Shown here piece after piece: positions 10,501 through 18,521 of a stretch of DNA of 64,000 nt. Below the pieces are notes generated by a model that did not search any database, was not told where the DNA came from, and worked only from the letters and a program-made list of their open reading frames with translations. This DNA comes from Fulvivirga sp. M361 (lineage in GTDB: Bacteria; Bacteroidota; Bacteroidia; Cytophagales; Cyclobacteriaceae): positions 1-64,000 of the forward strand of contig NZ_VKDC01000022.1 in NCBI RefSeq assembly GCF_007097395.1, in the 5' to 3' direction. Numbering within the stretch: the stretch's first letter is position 1; each line of letters starts with the position of its first letter. A program made the position numbers and the translations under genes.

Positions 10501-10842
10501 TTATTGATTAATGGCGGAAATGGCCACTTTAAGGTGAAGCCACTTCCGGTAGAAGCACAGTTTTTTCCAATATTGGACATGGAGACCTATGACTTTAACA
10601 AAGACGGTTATCAAGACCTGCTACTGGTAGGTGGTATATACGATACGGAAGTTGAGACACCACGATTTGATGCCGGTACGGGTTTGATGATGTTTTCCAA
10701 CCAAAAAGACAACTATCATCCCGTGCCTATCAGTAAAAGCGGCTTTTATTTTAGAGGCGCCTCAAAGTCCGTAAGTATTGTTGATGACTTAGTAGTAGTA
10801 GGGATTAATAATGCCCCTTTGTCTACTTTTAAGATCAACTGA
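7522..10842 (+). CDS. FG-GAP/VCBS-repeat lipoprotein with ASPIC/UnbV domain
   Basis: Large exported lipoprotein of the CRTAC1-like type. Lipobox ILMGC follows a hydrophobic signal. Many calcium-binding FG-GAP/VCBS repeats are visible, each with a D-x-N/D-x-D-G-x-x-D loop, such as DINNDGLKD, DINNDNWLD, DLDNDGDLE and DYDNDGDAD, arranged as two propeller-like blocks (about 50-510 and 640-1100). An ASPIC/UnbV segment lies between them (about 540-610, with HFGLGD and VRVEWPSG). Such proteins are commonly found beside SusC/SusD genes; the role is unknown, with adhesion or polymer binding as guesses. ATG at 7522 gives the best signal peptide; a GTG lies five codons earlier. Its end overlaps the convergent epimerase gene by 8 bases. 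Confidence 0.9.
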   Translation: MEFCVTPLLKSIVLLLLCILMGCSSEHKEQAEDQNKIQPVFEKLESNQTNVTFSNTITENVSTKENIFDFDYFYNGAGVGIADINNDGLKDVFFCGNQVPNRLYLNKGDLTFEDITERSLINAKKGWSNGVTFVDINNDNWLDIYISQGGPYSGGARENLLYINQHNLTFVESGETYGLNDPSISMQTVFFDYDKDNDMDCVVMNENPLYGFDPVSFNEKLANDETLLHESSSHFYENIDGRYEDVTREVGLLKPTFGLGLVVSDINDDQWLDVYMTNDYYIPDLIFINQKDKTFRDQSKVLTSQLSFFGMGADIADINNDHFKDIFVLDMASADHYRAKTLMASMDTQGFDLLVNQLGYQYQYMFNSLQLNTGNNTFKNIAQLAGLAKTDWSWAVLMTDFNNDPKKDIFITNGYRRYALNNDTRMNIIQARRAYQNVPEAVKKQIYYSMPTEKLPNLMFQNDGDLSFTDQTKSWGLSDPSYSNGAAYADLDNDGDLELVVNNIDEQAFIYKNMSVETGLGNFLNIETTGELSESFPKVIISHNGTTQIFENKRVRGYLSSVDLTAHFGLGDVAMVDTVRVEWPSGKWEERYDVRANNVIYFNEREALSGVIQNETLPLAALSSVDPMTQGLSFSHDENDYDDFVKEVLLPYKQSTLGPYIASADVNGDRRKDIYIGGASGQAGRLFLAKEVGFEEQRLDDFEKDRHFEDMESVFFDYDGDKDLDLYVVSGGNEQEGKNMYTDRLYLNDGNGRFSKATNILFNGFAEVGKTVCSLDYDNDGDADLVVGNRITAQHYPVAAPSYIFENRENTFVNVTDEVLPELNSFGVINKVIASDFDNDGWMDLVIAGEWTAIGLFKNVNGKFRNLAKENDLLLKKGWWFSIQETDVNDDGLPDFVIGNVGLNTKYKASMDKPLKVFASDFDNNGTFDLVLSSKYKDKYVPLRGRECSSQQMPFIAKKYPTFDGFAKASLIDVYGDQLNRSYQKEATFFESVLLINGGNGHFKVKPLPVEAQFFPILDMETYDFNKDGYQDLLLVGGIYDTEVETPRFDAGTGLMMFSNQKDNYHPVPISKSGFYFRGASKSVSIVDDLVVVGINNAPLSTFKIN

Positions 10843-11905
10843 TTTTAGAAACACCCAGGCCACTGGCCGAGGTTATACTCATCCACCCATCTTTTATATC
10901 AAAGCCACCCTTCACCACATCTTCCACCAGGTCCAGGCTGCCGTCAAGGTCTAAATATTTTGTGTTGGAAAATCCTAAGGCAGCATGTAAAGCCGCGCTG
11001 ATACTGATGGCGCTTTCATCATTGCAACCCCACATCAACTCTGTTCCGGACGACTGTGCGATAACGGCAATTTGACGCCCGGGATGAATGCCTCCTGACT
11101 TCATAAGCTTGATATTAAAAATACGGCTTGCGGCCGGGGGCGAGGCCAGTGTGAATGCATCCATGGGGGAGATCAGGCTTTCATCTGCGGCAACTAGTCG
11201 TTTTATTTCTTCCGGAAGAGCTTTTAACTCATTTACAGCCTTAGCCGGTATTGGTTGTTCTATCAGTTCTATTTTTTCACTTTCCGTTTCTTTATAGAAC
11301 TTCGTTAGCAATGCTACGTCATAACCCTGGTTGGCATCTACCCGTATGGTGAGGTCATTGCCATAGTTTTCTCTCAGCTTCTTCATACGTTCAATGTCTT
11401 CGTCCACATCTTTACCTGTTTTTACTTTGAGTACTCTGAAACCCATTTCATAGTATTCTTTAGCTTCTTCCAATGTATCTTGTACATTTTTTATTCCGAT
11501 GGTAACGGATGTGGGTAATGACTTGATCTTTTGGCCTAAAAATACGGCAAGTGGTACATCTATATATTTTGTAAAAGCATCATGAACAGCTATGTCCAAA
11601 GCAGCCCGGGCAGCTGGGTTTTCAGGGAGCTGAAGCTGTATTTCATCCAGCAGAGAATAAAGGTCGCGAATATCACGATGGATGAGAAAGTCCAGTTTGC
11701 CGTTGTTAAGTACGGAAAGTGTAGAGGTTAACGATTCACCTACTACATATTCACTGGGGTTACCTGAGCCCAACCCTACTATGCCATTTTCAAGTTCTAT
11801 TTCGGCAAAGGCGTTATATACTTCATCTACTGTTTTAAATGCGATAGTGTATGGACGAGTGTTTCCAAGGTCTTTTTTATAAATTCTTACCTCTTTTATT
11901 TTCAT
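10835..11905 (-). CDS. Enolase-superfamily dipeptide epimerase (L-Ala-D/L-Glu epimerase type)
   Basis: Cytoplasmic enzyme predicted to epimerise L-Ala-D-Glu, the first dipeptide of peptidoglycan stems, to L-Ala-L-Glu. Seen: the KxK acid/base motif (K160, K162), metal ligands in RVDANQ (D190), E216 and D241, the opposite-face lysine in NIKLMKSGG (K266), and a C-terminal LDLDGSLDL segment. In the dipeptide-epimerase group the DxD there holds the substrate's free amino group, which favours a dipeptide over an N-acylated amino acid. It is the last gene of the long minus-strand cluster, 117 bases or so after the DUF1611 gene. Length (356) is normal for the family. Confidence 0.88.
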   Translation of the reverse strand: MKIKEVRIYKKDLGNTRPYTIAFKTVDEVYNAFAEIELENGIVGLGSGNPSEYVVGESLTSTLSVLNNGKLDFLIHRDIRDLYSLLDEIQLQLPENPAARAALDIAVHDAFTKYIDVPLAVFLGQKIKSLPTSVTIGIKNVQDTLEEAKEYYEMGFRVLKVKTGKDVDEDIERMKKLRENYGNDLTIRVDANQGYDVALLTKFYKETESEKIELIEQPIPAKAVNELKALPEEIKRLVAADESLISPMDAFTLASPPAASRIFNIKLMKSGGIHPGRQIAVIAQSSGTELMWGCNDESAISISAALHAALGFSNTKYLDLDGSLDLVEDVVKGGFDIKDGWMSITSASGLGVSKIS

Positions 11906-12022
11906 AATTGTACCTTTTATAGGTCTTCTTTTGGCTTGTTATTAGGAGAAATATCTTTTGTCAAAGCGATCTGGTTATATTCTGCCGGATTAAGGTGTTT
12001 TAAATGATATCCTGATAATCAA

Positions 12023-13138
12023 TCAGGGTCTTGTTACCGGTACCACATCTTTTTTCTTATGCATCATTTGTTTTATGGTAGCGGCGCATCGGTTCATGCC
12101 TTCTTCCAGGGGAAGGACTGTGGGAATGCCCAGTTCCTGCTCTATCTTATTTTTAATGTTTTGTGCCTCTTTAGGTGTAAGGCCTTCCGAATTTAGTGTG
12201 ATGCAGATGGTATCCGTCCCGAGCATTTTTATCAGCGCTATTTCTTCTTCAATGGTTGGAATAGGTTTGCCATATTTTTCCAACCCGTTAAAATAGGTTC
12301 TTCCCGGGGCATGCTGTAATATAACACCGTCCAACTCACAAGAGATAATATACTCGGAGCCACAAGGGCCGCTTGGGTTGCGTAAAGATGACTGTCCTTC
12401 CAACAGGATCACATCGGGATCCTCTTTTTCCCAACATTGGCATACTGAGTGCTCCAACTCTCCGGATATAAAGTCATTAGGTGTAGCGTCGAATACAAAT
12501 CCGTATTGTCCCCCCTGTAACCATCCCGTTTGACCGGTATAGACCATATGAGCGTCACAACCATGTTCTTTTAATTCGTTCACCAAAAATTTGGTGGTGG
12601 TTCGTTTCCCAAGAGCACAGTCAGTGCCTAGGACGGCCAGTTTTAATGCTTTTACCTCTTTAATTTTTCCTGTCCAAAAGTGCAGATCTTTAAAACCTTT
12701 GGGCTTTCTGATATCCAAAATACGTGACTGACCTTGTTTAGCCACGGCAGAAAATTCTTCGATATCACCAATGGTTTCATGCAAACCATTCACCAGGCTT
12801 ATTCCCATTTCAAGGGTTTGCTTCACCAGGGGGTAAAGCTCTTCCGGTAGCACGCCACCTTTAGTAGCCATTCCTATGATGGCGTAATCCGGTTTTTGGC
12901 CACAGTGCCCGATCAGTTGTTCTATAGTGTGAAAGACCGGGATATTTCTATGTTTACCGTCCAGTAACATTCCGGCATCCTCCCCGGCTGAGATGTGATC
13001 AAGAACTCCTAAAATTTGAAATCGATCAGATTGCCTGATGAGTCCATGGGCCGTTTTGGCATGAACGTCATTCAGCAGGCCTCCCGTGATGATACACGCA
13101 GTACCGGTCACAGCGTTTTGGTTTAATTTATCGGTCAT
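12023..13138 (-). CDS. DUF1611 family protein (DgcN-like, possible D-glutamate N-acetyltransferase)
   Basis: Two-part protein: an N-terminal Rossmann-like part and a C-terminal P-loop part. The P-loop GTDCALGKRTT lies near residues 170-180, and LLEGQSSLRNPSG downstream is typical of DUF1611. Some members (DgcN) are reported to make N-acetyl-D-glutamate from D-Glu, working with an enolase-superfamily racemase, and the gene just downstream is of that superfamily. Here the neighbours point to cell-wall peptides as the source of D-Glu. ATG at 13138 is chosen over a TTG at 13150; it overlaps the upstream serine hydrolase gene by 11 bases, which suggests coupled translation. Family call is firm; the reaction is inferred. 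Confidence 0.78.
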   Translation of the reverse strand: MTDKLNQNAVTGTACIITGGLLNDVHAKTAHGLIRQSDRFQILGVLDHISAGEDAGMLLDGKHRNIPVFHTIEQLIGHCGQKPDYAIIGMATKGGVLPEELYPLVKQTLEMGISLVNGLHETIGDIEEFSAVAKQGQSRILDIRKPKGFKDLHFWTGKIKEVKALKLAVLGTDCALGKRTTTKFLVNELKEHGCDAHMVYTGQTGWLQGGQYGFVFDATPNDFISGELEHSVCQCWEKEDPDVILLEGQSSLRNPSGPCGSEYIISCELDGVILQHAPGRTYFNGLEKYGKPIPTIEEEIALIKMLGTDTICITLNSEGLTPKEAQNIKNKIEQELGIPTVLPLEEGMNRCAATIKQMMHKKKDVVPVTRP

Positions 13139-14366
13139 AACTAAGCTCAAATTTTGAAAGGTCAGGTTGATGTGACCTTTTTCTTGTTAATTCATAGGTA
13201 TAGACGGCTTGGCCCAGGGCTTTCATAAAAGGCAAGCCAATGGTTTCATACTCATAATTACCATCATTATACGTTTCATTATCATTTACATGGATCACCG
13301 CCGATAGCAGAAACTCTACCTTTTTATCCAGGTCAACGATGTAGGCATTGTCAATCAGGTAGCCATAGGCCTGTCCGATTTTATTGAATATGCGAATGTG
13401 CTCAGGTATATGTTTGTCATCTCCGTACATTAAAAATTTACAGTAAGCATCATAATATTCGTTGCTGCTATAGTCAGGGTAGGTAGTTTCTCTCGGTAAC
13501 TGGGACATGTATTGATAAAGAAAAGAATAATCTGCTTCCGTTAACTTGAATTTATCTGAAACCCCGGGAAATAATACGGCCTTCAGCATGTCTTGTAATT
13601 CACCAAGCGGGATGAAGTTTTTATAAGAAAAGTCAAAAGGAGCTTGTATCAGGCTATCGTTGTTATCCATATGTGCTTTGCCTTTTAGAATTTGCCTGGA
13701 TAACGAATGGTCCGCAGAGCTTTTGACCAATTCCTGTGAATAGATAAGAGAATCGCTTTGATAAAACCTTACCGGGTTAGTGTGTTGATTTTGCTCTTGC
13801 GATAGTGGTATAGATAAACGGTGGAGCAGCCGGGTGTTTATAAAGCCTTTTTGGTGAAGGGACTTATTGATGGCTTCCTGACCCAGGAATTCATACAGTC
13901 GATTATAAGCGTCATTGTCACTTACTACGAATATTTTTTTGATATAATGTGCTACACTTGGGAGCCTATTGGCAGATGTGGTGTCTTCTGTGACAGAACT
14001 TTGCCCCGAATAAGCGCTATCTGTTAAAAAAGTAGTGTGCTTATTGAGTCCTTCCACATGCAGCACATTAAGCTTTTCAAGTGCAAGGAACGCTGCCGGC
14101 ATTTTAACGGTACTAGCCGAGTAGAAATACCTTTCGGGATCAACATTAAATGAAAAAGACTTGAAATAAGGTTCATTTTGTTCGTTTCTGTTGATCTGTG
14201 TGTAAATAACCTGTAGCTCAAACTTATCTTTTGCATTCAACACTTTTTCTAACAGCCCTCCGCTACGTTTCATAAGATTTTCTACCAGGAACTCATCTTC
14301 GTTCAACGGCTTTTCGCATCCGCTAATTACCAGCATAGAACAGATCAGGATCATGAGGTTTTTCAT
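13128..14366 (-). CDS. Class A beta-lactamase-like serine hydrolase, lipoprotein
   Basis: Exported serine hydrolase of the penicillin-binding/beta-lactamase fold. Lipobox MLVISGC (Cys17) shows membrane anchoring. The active-site SxxK is S85-T-V-K88, the SDN motif is at 149-151, and the third motif (normally KTG) reads KIG at 329-331, followed by QAYG. At 412 residues it is longer than class A beta-lactamases (about 290), with extra sequence between the second and third motifs. Its place between an amidase and a DUF1611 gene suggests action on peptidoglycan peptides, for example as a peptidase, more than drug resistance. It lies 5 bases after the amidase gene in the same operon. Confidence 0.8.
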   Translation of the reverse strand: MKNLMILICSMLVISGCEKPLNEDEFLVENLMKRSGGLLEKVLNAKDKFELQVIYTQINRNEQNEPYFKSFSFNVDPERYFYSASTVKMPAAFLALEKLNVLHVEGLNKHTTFLTDSAYSGQSSVTEDTTSANRLPSVAHYIKKIFVVSDNDAYNRLYEFLGQEAINKSLHQKGFINTRLLHRLSIPLSQEQNQHTNPVRFYQSDSLIYSQELVKSSADHSLSRQILKGKAHMDNNDSLIQAPFDFSYKNFIPLGELQDMLKAVLFPGVSDKFKLTEADYSFLYQYMSQLPRETTYPDYSSNEYYDAYCKFLMYGDDKHIPEHIRIFNKIGQAYGYLIDNAYIVDLDKKVEFLLSAVIHVNDNETYNDGNYEYETIGLPFMKALGQAVYTYELTRKRSHQPDLSKFELSYDR

Positions 14367-14371
14367 GTCTA

Positions 14372-15034
14372 TTAAAGGCCCGGGGCCGGTTTAAGCTTTT
14401 TATCAATAGAATAATGTAGTTTTTGAATGAATTCAGGCCCCACATCAGTCTTTTCTGTCAAATAGTTAGCATCTTTTTCTTTCCACAGAGGATGGCCGAT
14501 GAATTGTTTATACTGATCGTGGCCAATCAAATACTCAAGCGGATACTTTTCAGCCAGATGGTTGATCAATTTAACATTAGCTTCGAACTGCTTTTCTGTT
14601 AAAGGCAGTTCTTTTCCATCGGCTACGTTTTCAATACCTATAGCACAATGGTTAAGTCCTATCACATGCCTGGCAAAAGTGGTTTCAGGCAATAATTGGT
14701 AAACCGTTCCATCACGGTCCACCAGGAAATGCGCAGAAACATTTAAATTACCGGCATTTTTTATGGCGGTACGGTGTCCTGGTAACTCAGAAGGATTAAA
14801 AGCAGCAAATGACCTTTCCAAAGTAGGTATGACCGTCCAGTGCACTACAACCATCTTTGGGTCTATTTCAGCTTTGGCTTTTTCTATACCGTAATGTTCT
14901 CGCATGTATTCAAGAGAAAGCTGTTCACGGGTAGTGTCAAAGGTGATGGGTCTGTCTATGATCCGACCTGTACTGCTACAGCTGCTAACAGCAAGAACAA
15001 AAGTAAACAAAAGTATTTTTGGAAGACTATTCAT
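14372..15034 (-). CDS. N-acetylmuramoyl-L-alanine amidase (Amidase_2/PGRP fold)
   Basis: Zinc amidase that cuts the bond between N-acetylmuramic acid and L-alanine, freeing stem peptides. An N-terminal lipoprotein signal is visible (AVSSC, Cys19), so it should act in the periplasm or outer membrane. Family marks: VVHWT (His65, probable zinc ligand), a SAHFLVDRDGTVYQL strand at 100-114, NHCAIGIE at 128-135 and IGHDQYK (His172, second ligand). The third ligand may be H181 or D188. Length of 220 residues fits a single catalytic domain. Its start overlaps the end of the LD-carboxypeptidase gene by 8 bases, indicating co-translation. Confidence 0.87.
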   Translation of the reverse strand: MNSLPKILLFTFVLAVSSCSSTGRIIDRPITFDTTREQLSLEYMREHYGIEKAKAEIDPKMVVVHWTVIPTLERSFAAFNPSELPGHRTAIKNAGNLNVSAHFLVDRDGTVYQLLPETTFARHVIGLNHCAIGIENVADGKELPLTEKQFEANVKLINHLAEKYPLEYLIGHDQYKQFIGHPLWKEKDANYLTEKTDVGPEFIQKLHYSIDKKLKPAPGL

Positions 15035-16076
15035 TCAATGCAGACGTTACAAGTTGGAACATACCTTTGTTTGCGTTTAATTCCGCTTCCACACCGATCG
15101 GCACAGTAAATTTCGATTGGATATGACCGATCATCGATCCGCTGAAAGCTGGAATTTTTAATGGTTTGATGTAGTGATCAATGATTTCATCAAATGTCAA
15201 TGAGCCATAACCTCTGTCAGGATCACATCGTGTACATTTTCCGAATATAAAGCCTTTAATATCTTTCAAAATGCCAGATAAGTATAGTTGGGACATCAAA
15301 CGGTCCACACGATATAACGCTTCATTCACTTCCTCTAAAAACAGGATACTACCTTTAAAACCGGGCACGTAGTCTGAGCCTAATAGCCCGCATAATACGG
15401 ACAGGTTACCCCCTATTAGCCTTCCCCGGACGGTCCCCGGATGGATCACACGGATCCGGTTTTCCGTCTGCACCCATTGATGCTCCGGTTTTTCCGGGTT
15501 TTTAAATTCCATCAGCTCATTATCGAACAGCAGTTGTGTAAAATAGGAGCGAGAGAACTCATCCCATGAAGACAACCCTACCGGCCCGTGGAAAGTTACT
15601 AATCCGGTCTTTTTATAAATTGCTAATTGTAGCGCTGTAATGTCACTGTAACCAATGAAAACCTTCGGGTTCTTTCGGATGGTATTGTAATCCAATTTGT
15701 CAAGTATACGCGCTGCTCCAGAACCTCCTCGTAAGCAGATAATACCATGGATGGCCGTATTGTCAAACATTTCATTTACTTCAGCTGCCCGTTCTTCATC
15801 CGTACCGGCCAGGTGACCGTACCGGCTTTTCAGAAACTTACTGACCTGAACTTTGAGTCCGAATTTTTCCAGCGCTTCAATGGCAATGTTGATAGGTTCA
15901 TGATTAAAAACAGCGCCTGAGGGGCTTATGAGGGCTATGGTATTGCCATGAGTTAGTTTTTTTGGTTTTTGATTTTTAGCTGAATGGGTGTTATTAAAAG
16001 CATTGTATTTCAAAACTGGCAGTACGGCCAGACTTTGACCTGATTGAGTCAAGAATTTTCTTCTATTGAGCGTCAT
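15027..16076 (-). CDS. LD-carboxypeptidase (peptidase S66, LdcA-like) with Tat-like signal
   Basis: Serine peptidase predicted to remove the terminal D-Ala from murein tetrapeptides. Catalytic set of family S66 is visible: Ser144 in GYSD, Glu in FLEE (248-249) and His318 in GHIQ. The start carries RRKFL (5-9) followed by a hydrophobic stretch, a twin-arginine-like signal, so the enzyme is probably exported folded, unlike cytoplasmic E. coli LdcA. It is 115 bases after the lipoprotein gene and overlaps the amidase gene, giving a carboxypeptidase-amidase pair. Length 349 is normal once the signal is counted. Confidence 0.88.
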   Translation of the reverse strand: MTLNRRKFLTQSGQSLAVLPVLKYNAFNNTHSAKNQKPKKLTHGNTIALISPSGAVFNHEPINIAIEALEKFGLKVQVSKFLKSRYGHLAGTDEERAAEVNEMFDNTAIHGIICLRGGSGAARILDKLDYNTIRKNPKVFIGYSDITALQLAIYKKTGLVTFHGPVGLSSWDEFSRSYFTQLLFDNELMEFKNPEKPEHQWVQTENRIRVIHPGTVRGRLIGGNLSVLCGLLGSDYVPGFKGSILFLEEVNEALYRVDRLMSQLYLSGILKDIKGFIFGKCTRCDPDRGYGSLTFDEIIDHYIKPLKIPAFSGSMIGHIQSKFTVPIGVEAELNANKGMFQLVTSALNE

Positions 16077-16191
16077 GTATTAAGTAGGAGATTGCAGATA
16101 CATCAGCTTTGTAAATCATGATGTATCTGCAATTAGTGATTATAATTCAATTAATGGTGAAATCCAATGACCTGGAATTGGTTAATCTATT

Positions 16192-17004
16192 TTATTGTTT
16201 AACGAGTATGGTTGTGCCTGAGTCACCTGAGTCGTTGGAAAAGTTAATAGTAATTGAGCCAATACCGTCTATAACACCCGTTGCGTCCAGAAAATTATCG
16301 CCAAAAGATCCTTGAAAGCCTGGATCTTCTGGGACATCGTCTGCGGATACTTCACATGAATTTCTATCAAGCACGGCTGGAAGTGATACTACACCCAAAT
16401 TTGAATAGATGTCAGCATAAAATTCACCATAAAGACCTCCTGTAATATCTGTGATGCCAAATGTGCCATTATCATTATCCGTTATTACTACTTCAAAAGG
16501 ACTTCCGGTATTGTCATAAGGACCATCAAATGGGGTTTGAGCCGTGGTTACAGCTAAATATGTACCTTCTAGGGAGGCAGAGGGACAATCTGAGACTACT
16601 GCTGAAAATGCTGGATTCCTGATTAATCCATTGGCAGCAATAGCTCTTACTTCTATAATGATTTCATCACCTGGTTCTGCGGACATTGGAGGAGTATAGG
16701 CGAATGACCGAACTTGTGAGCCAAATCTATTGAAATTGCTGAAAAGTTCAGCTTCCAGAATTGTTTCAGCCCCATCTCCAATGGTTTCGACAAGTTCCAA
16801 AGAGGTTATATCGATACTTGGAGAATAAAAAAGGACATCAATGTTATATGTTGCTCCCAGGTCCAATGCGGTAGGTGTGTCACTGGTTATAATCACCGTT
16901 GGTAAGGCACCAATAACTCTGTATTCCAAATCCTCCTGGTCTTCTTCACAGGCAGTCTGAACTATAACAGCCAATGCTAATAATACATATATAAATTTTC
17001 TCAT
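16192..17004 (-). CDS. Hypothetical lipoprotein after SusC/SusD
   Basis: A 270-residue lipoprotein (lipobox IVQTAC, Cys19) of beta-strand pattern. Position 34 bases after the SusD gene matches the small surface lipoproteins often encoded third in SusC/SusD operons. Residues about 35-125 (PTVIITSDTPTALDLG onward) look like an immunoglobulin-like domain, and the rest contains a GTYLAVTT segment and an aspartate-rich region of the kind found in lipocalin-like or beta-sandwich binding domains. I do not recognise a named family. A ligand-binding role in uptake of the same substrate is inferred. Confidence 0.72.
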   Translation of the reverse strand: MRKFIYVLLALAVIVQTACEEDQEDLEYRVIGALPTVIITSDTPTALDLGATYNIDVLFYSPSIDITSLELVETIGDGAETILEAELFSNFNRFGSQVRSFAYTPPMSAEPGDEIIIEVRAIAANGLIRNPAFSAVVSDCPSASLEGTYLAVTTAQTPFDGPYDNTGSPFEVVITDNDNGTFGITDITGGLYGEFYADIYSNLGVVSLPAVLDRNSCEVSADDVPEDPGFQGSFGDNFLDATGVIDGIGSITINFSNDSGDSGTTILVKQ

Positions 17005-17038
17005 GGTTCAATTATTAATAACTTCTTTGACTAAAAAT

Positions 17039-18493
17039 TTATTCCTCATCAGTGCTAAACCAAATCGGTTTTGTATGATAATCTAATTCAAGACCCCCTA
17101 TTTTCTCTAAGGCGTCGCTGTTCCAGTCGTATTCGGAGAAGCGTCTTAAAAGCCACCTTTGGGCCGGTTTACCATTATTGTCTGCGGCAAATTCACTCGG
17201 AAGTGTAAAACCGAGATACACGGTATTATCATATTGATACCTTCTCAGGTCTGACCATGTTTCATTGTTCGAGTAGAGAGAGATATACTTTTGCATCATA
17301 ATATGATTTAGTTCAAGATCACTTGCGTCTTGAGGAATGGCTGTAGACAAATATTGAGTTGCTTCTGCCGGGGATACACCTGTAAAGTCCATATGTGCTT
17401 GAATAGCTTTGAGAAAAGCATCATAAGCCAGGGGTAAATTATTTTGTATAAAAGCAGCTTCCGACTTTATGAACTGAAGTTCCGAATAGGTGATCAATGG
17501 ATAGGGGGCAGCATCTGTGAAGATGTACTTTCCATATAATCTAGGCACACGAATGTTTGTAGTGGTATCTCCCAAAGTAGGAACTACTCCTATGTAGTTC
17601 TGTGTGGAGTCCGTATCAGAATTGAGCATTAAAGATAATCTTGGATCAGTCACACCATTGAAATATGTGCCATCGAGATAGCTTACAATCAATTGGGTTC
17701 TTAAACGGCTATTAAAGTTACCTCTGGAGGGTCCCATAAAACTACTTGTGGCGGAACTCTCAGCATCAAAGGGCACCTCTGCATTATCCTCGTTGCTTTC
17801 GAAAGAGTTATCCACAAAGTTGATTACTGCTGCAGGATCATATGAGCTTTTATTTGAAATATGATGTGCATTTCGGGCCTTTATAGCATAAGCGAACTTA
17901 ATCCATTTACTTACGTCTCCATTGTAAAGCTTCTCCATGTCTGCCAATTTTGGATCAGTTTGACCTGTTGGATTATTTAATAATTCAATACCCTGGTTAC
18001 ATAATTCATGGATGCCTGCATAAATATCCTTTTGAGGATCATAATCGAAGCTAGTACGTGTATTGTCCCAGGCCTGACGGAATGGGAGTTCGCCATGGTG
18101 ATCCGTAACTATTTGCCAACTCCAGGCGCGTATAATATTGACAATACCTGAGTAATCAGCCAGCCCAAGCTCTTCTGCCTGTTCGGCTACTTCATTTAGA
18201 TTTGAACCTATTGACCAATAATGATCTCTAAATTTTTGTGTTCCACTGCTATTACTTGAAGCATGACGATCAAAACCATTATTGGCATTTACCCATGCCC
18301 AGTTCTGTGTAATTGCTCCTACGTAGCGGCTATCAAACATTTCACCTTCAGCCATAGAATAGACGATCTGCGGCAAGTATAGGTCTGGTGTAGCTGTTTG
18401 AGGAAGAAATGGATCGTCATTAATATCCAGGTAATCTTCACAAGACATTATAACAAGTGCCAGGGTTATGTATAAAAGTTTTATTTTTTTCAT
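17039..18493 (-). CDS. SusD/RagB-family lipoprotein (SusD-like_2 type)
   Basis: Substrate-binding surface lipoprotein paired with the SusC gene 28 bases upstream. Lipobox VIMSCEDYLD near residue 18 and the following NDDPFLPQ segment are typical of the SusD-like_2 subgroup, which often pairs with peptide or protein-linked substrates as well as glycans. Length 484 is usual. C-terminal part has the LRRYQYDN and QRWLLRRFSEYDWN segments common to this subgroup. As the first soluble component of the muropeptide cluster it could bind peptidoglycan fragments; that is inferred from the downstream genes. Confidence 0.9.
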   Translation of the reverse strand: MKKIKLLYITLALVIMSCEDYLDINDDPFLPQTATPDLYLPQIVYSMAEGEMFDSRYVGAITQNWAWVNANNGFDRHASSNSSGTQKFRDHYWSIGSNLNEVAEQAEELGLADYSGIVNIIRAWSWQIVTDHHGELPFRQAWDNTRTSFDYDPQKDIYAGIHELCNQGIELLNNPTGQTDPKLADMEKLYNGDVSKWIKFAYAIKARNAHHISNKSSYDPAAVINFVDNSFESNEDNAEVPFDAESSATSSFMGPSRGNFNSRLRTQLIVSYLDGTYFNGVTDPRLSLMLNSDTDSTQNYIGVVPTLGDTTTNIRVPRLYGKYIFTDAAPYPLITYSELQFIKSEAAFIQNNLPLAYDAFLKAIQAHMDFTGVSPAEATQYLSTAIPQDASDLELNHIMMQKYISLYSNNETWSDLRRYQYDNTVYLGFTLPSEFAADNNGKPAQRWLLRRFSEYDWNSDALEKIGGLELDYHTKPIWFSTDEE

Positions 18494-18521
18494 AATTACT
18501 AAGTTTTAAATGATCAAAAAC

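Noticed and set aside
10835-10842. Overlap of the FG-GAP gene and the epimerase gene as an annotation error
   Set aside because: Both stop codons are real and convergent genes often overlap by a few bases.
13128-14366. Antibiotic-resistance beta-lactamase
   Set aside because: Third motif differs, the protein is too long and it sits in a murein-peptide cluster, so a resistance role is not supported.
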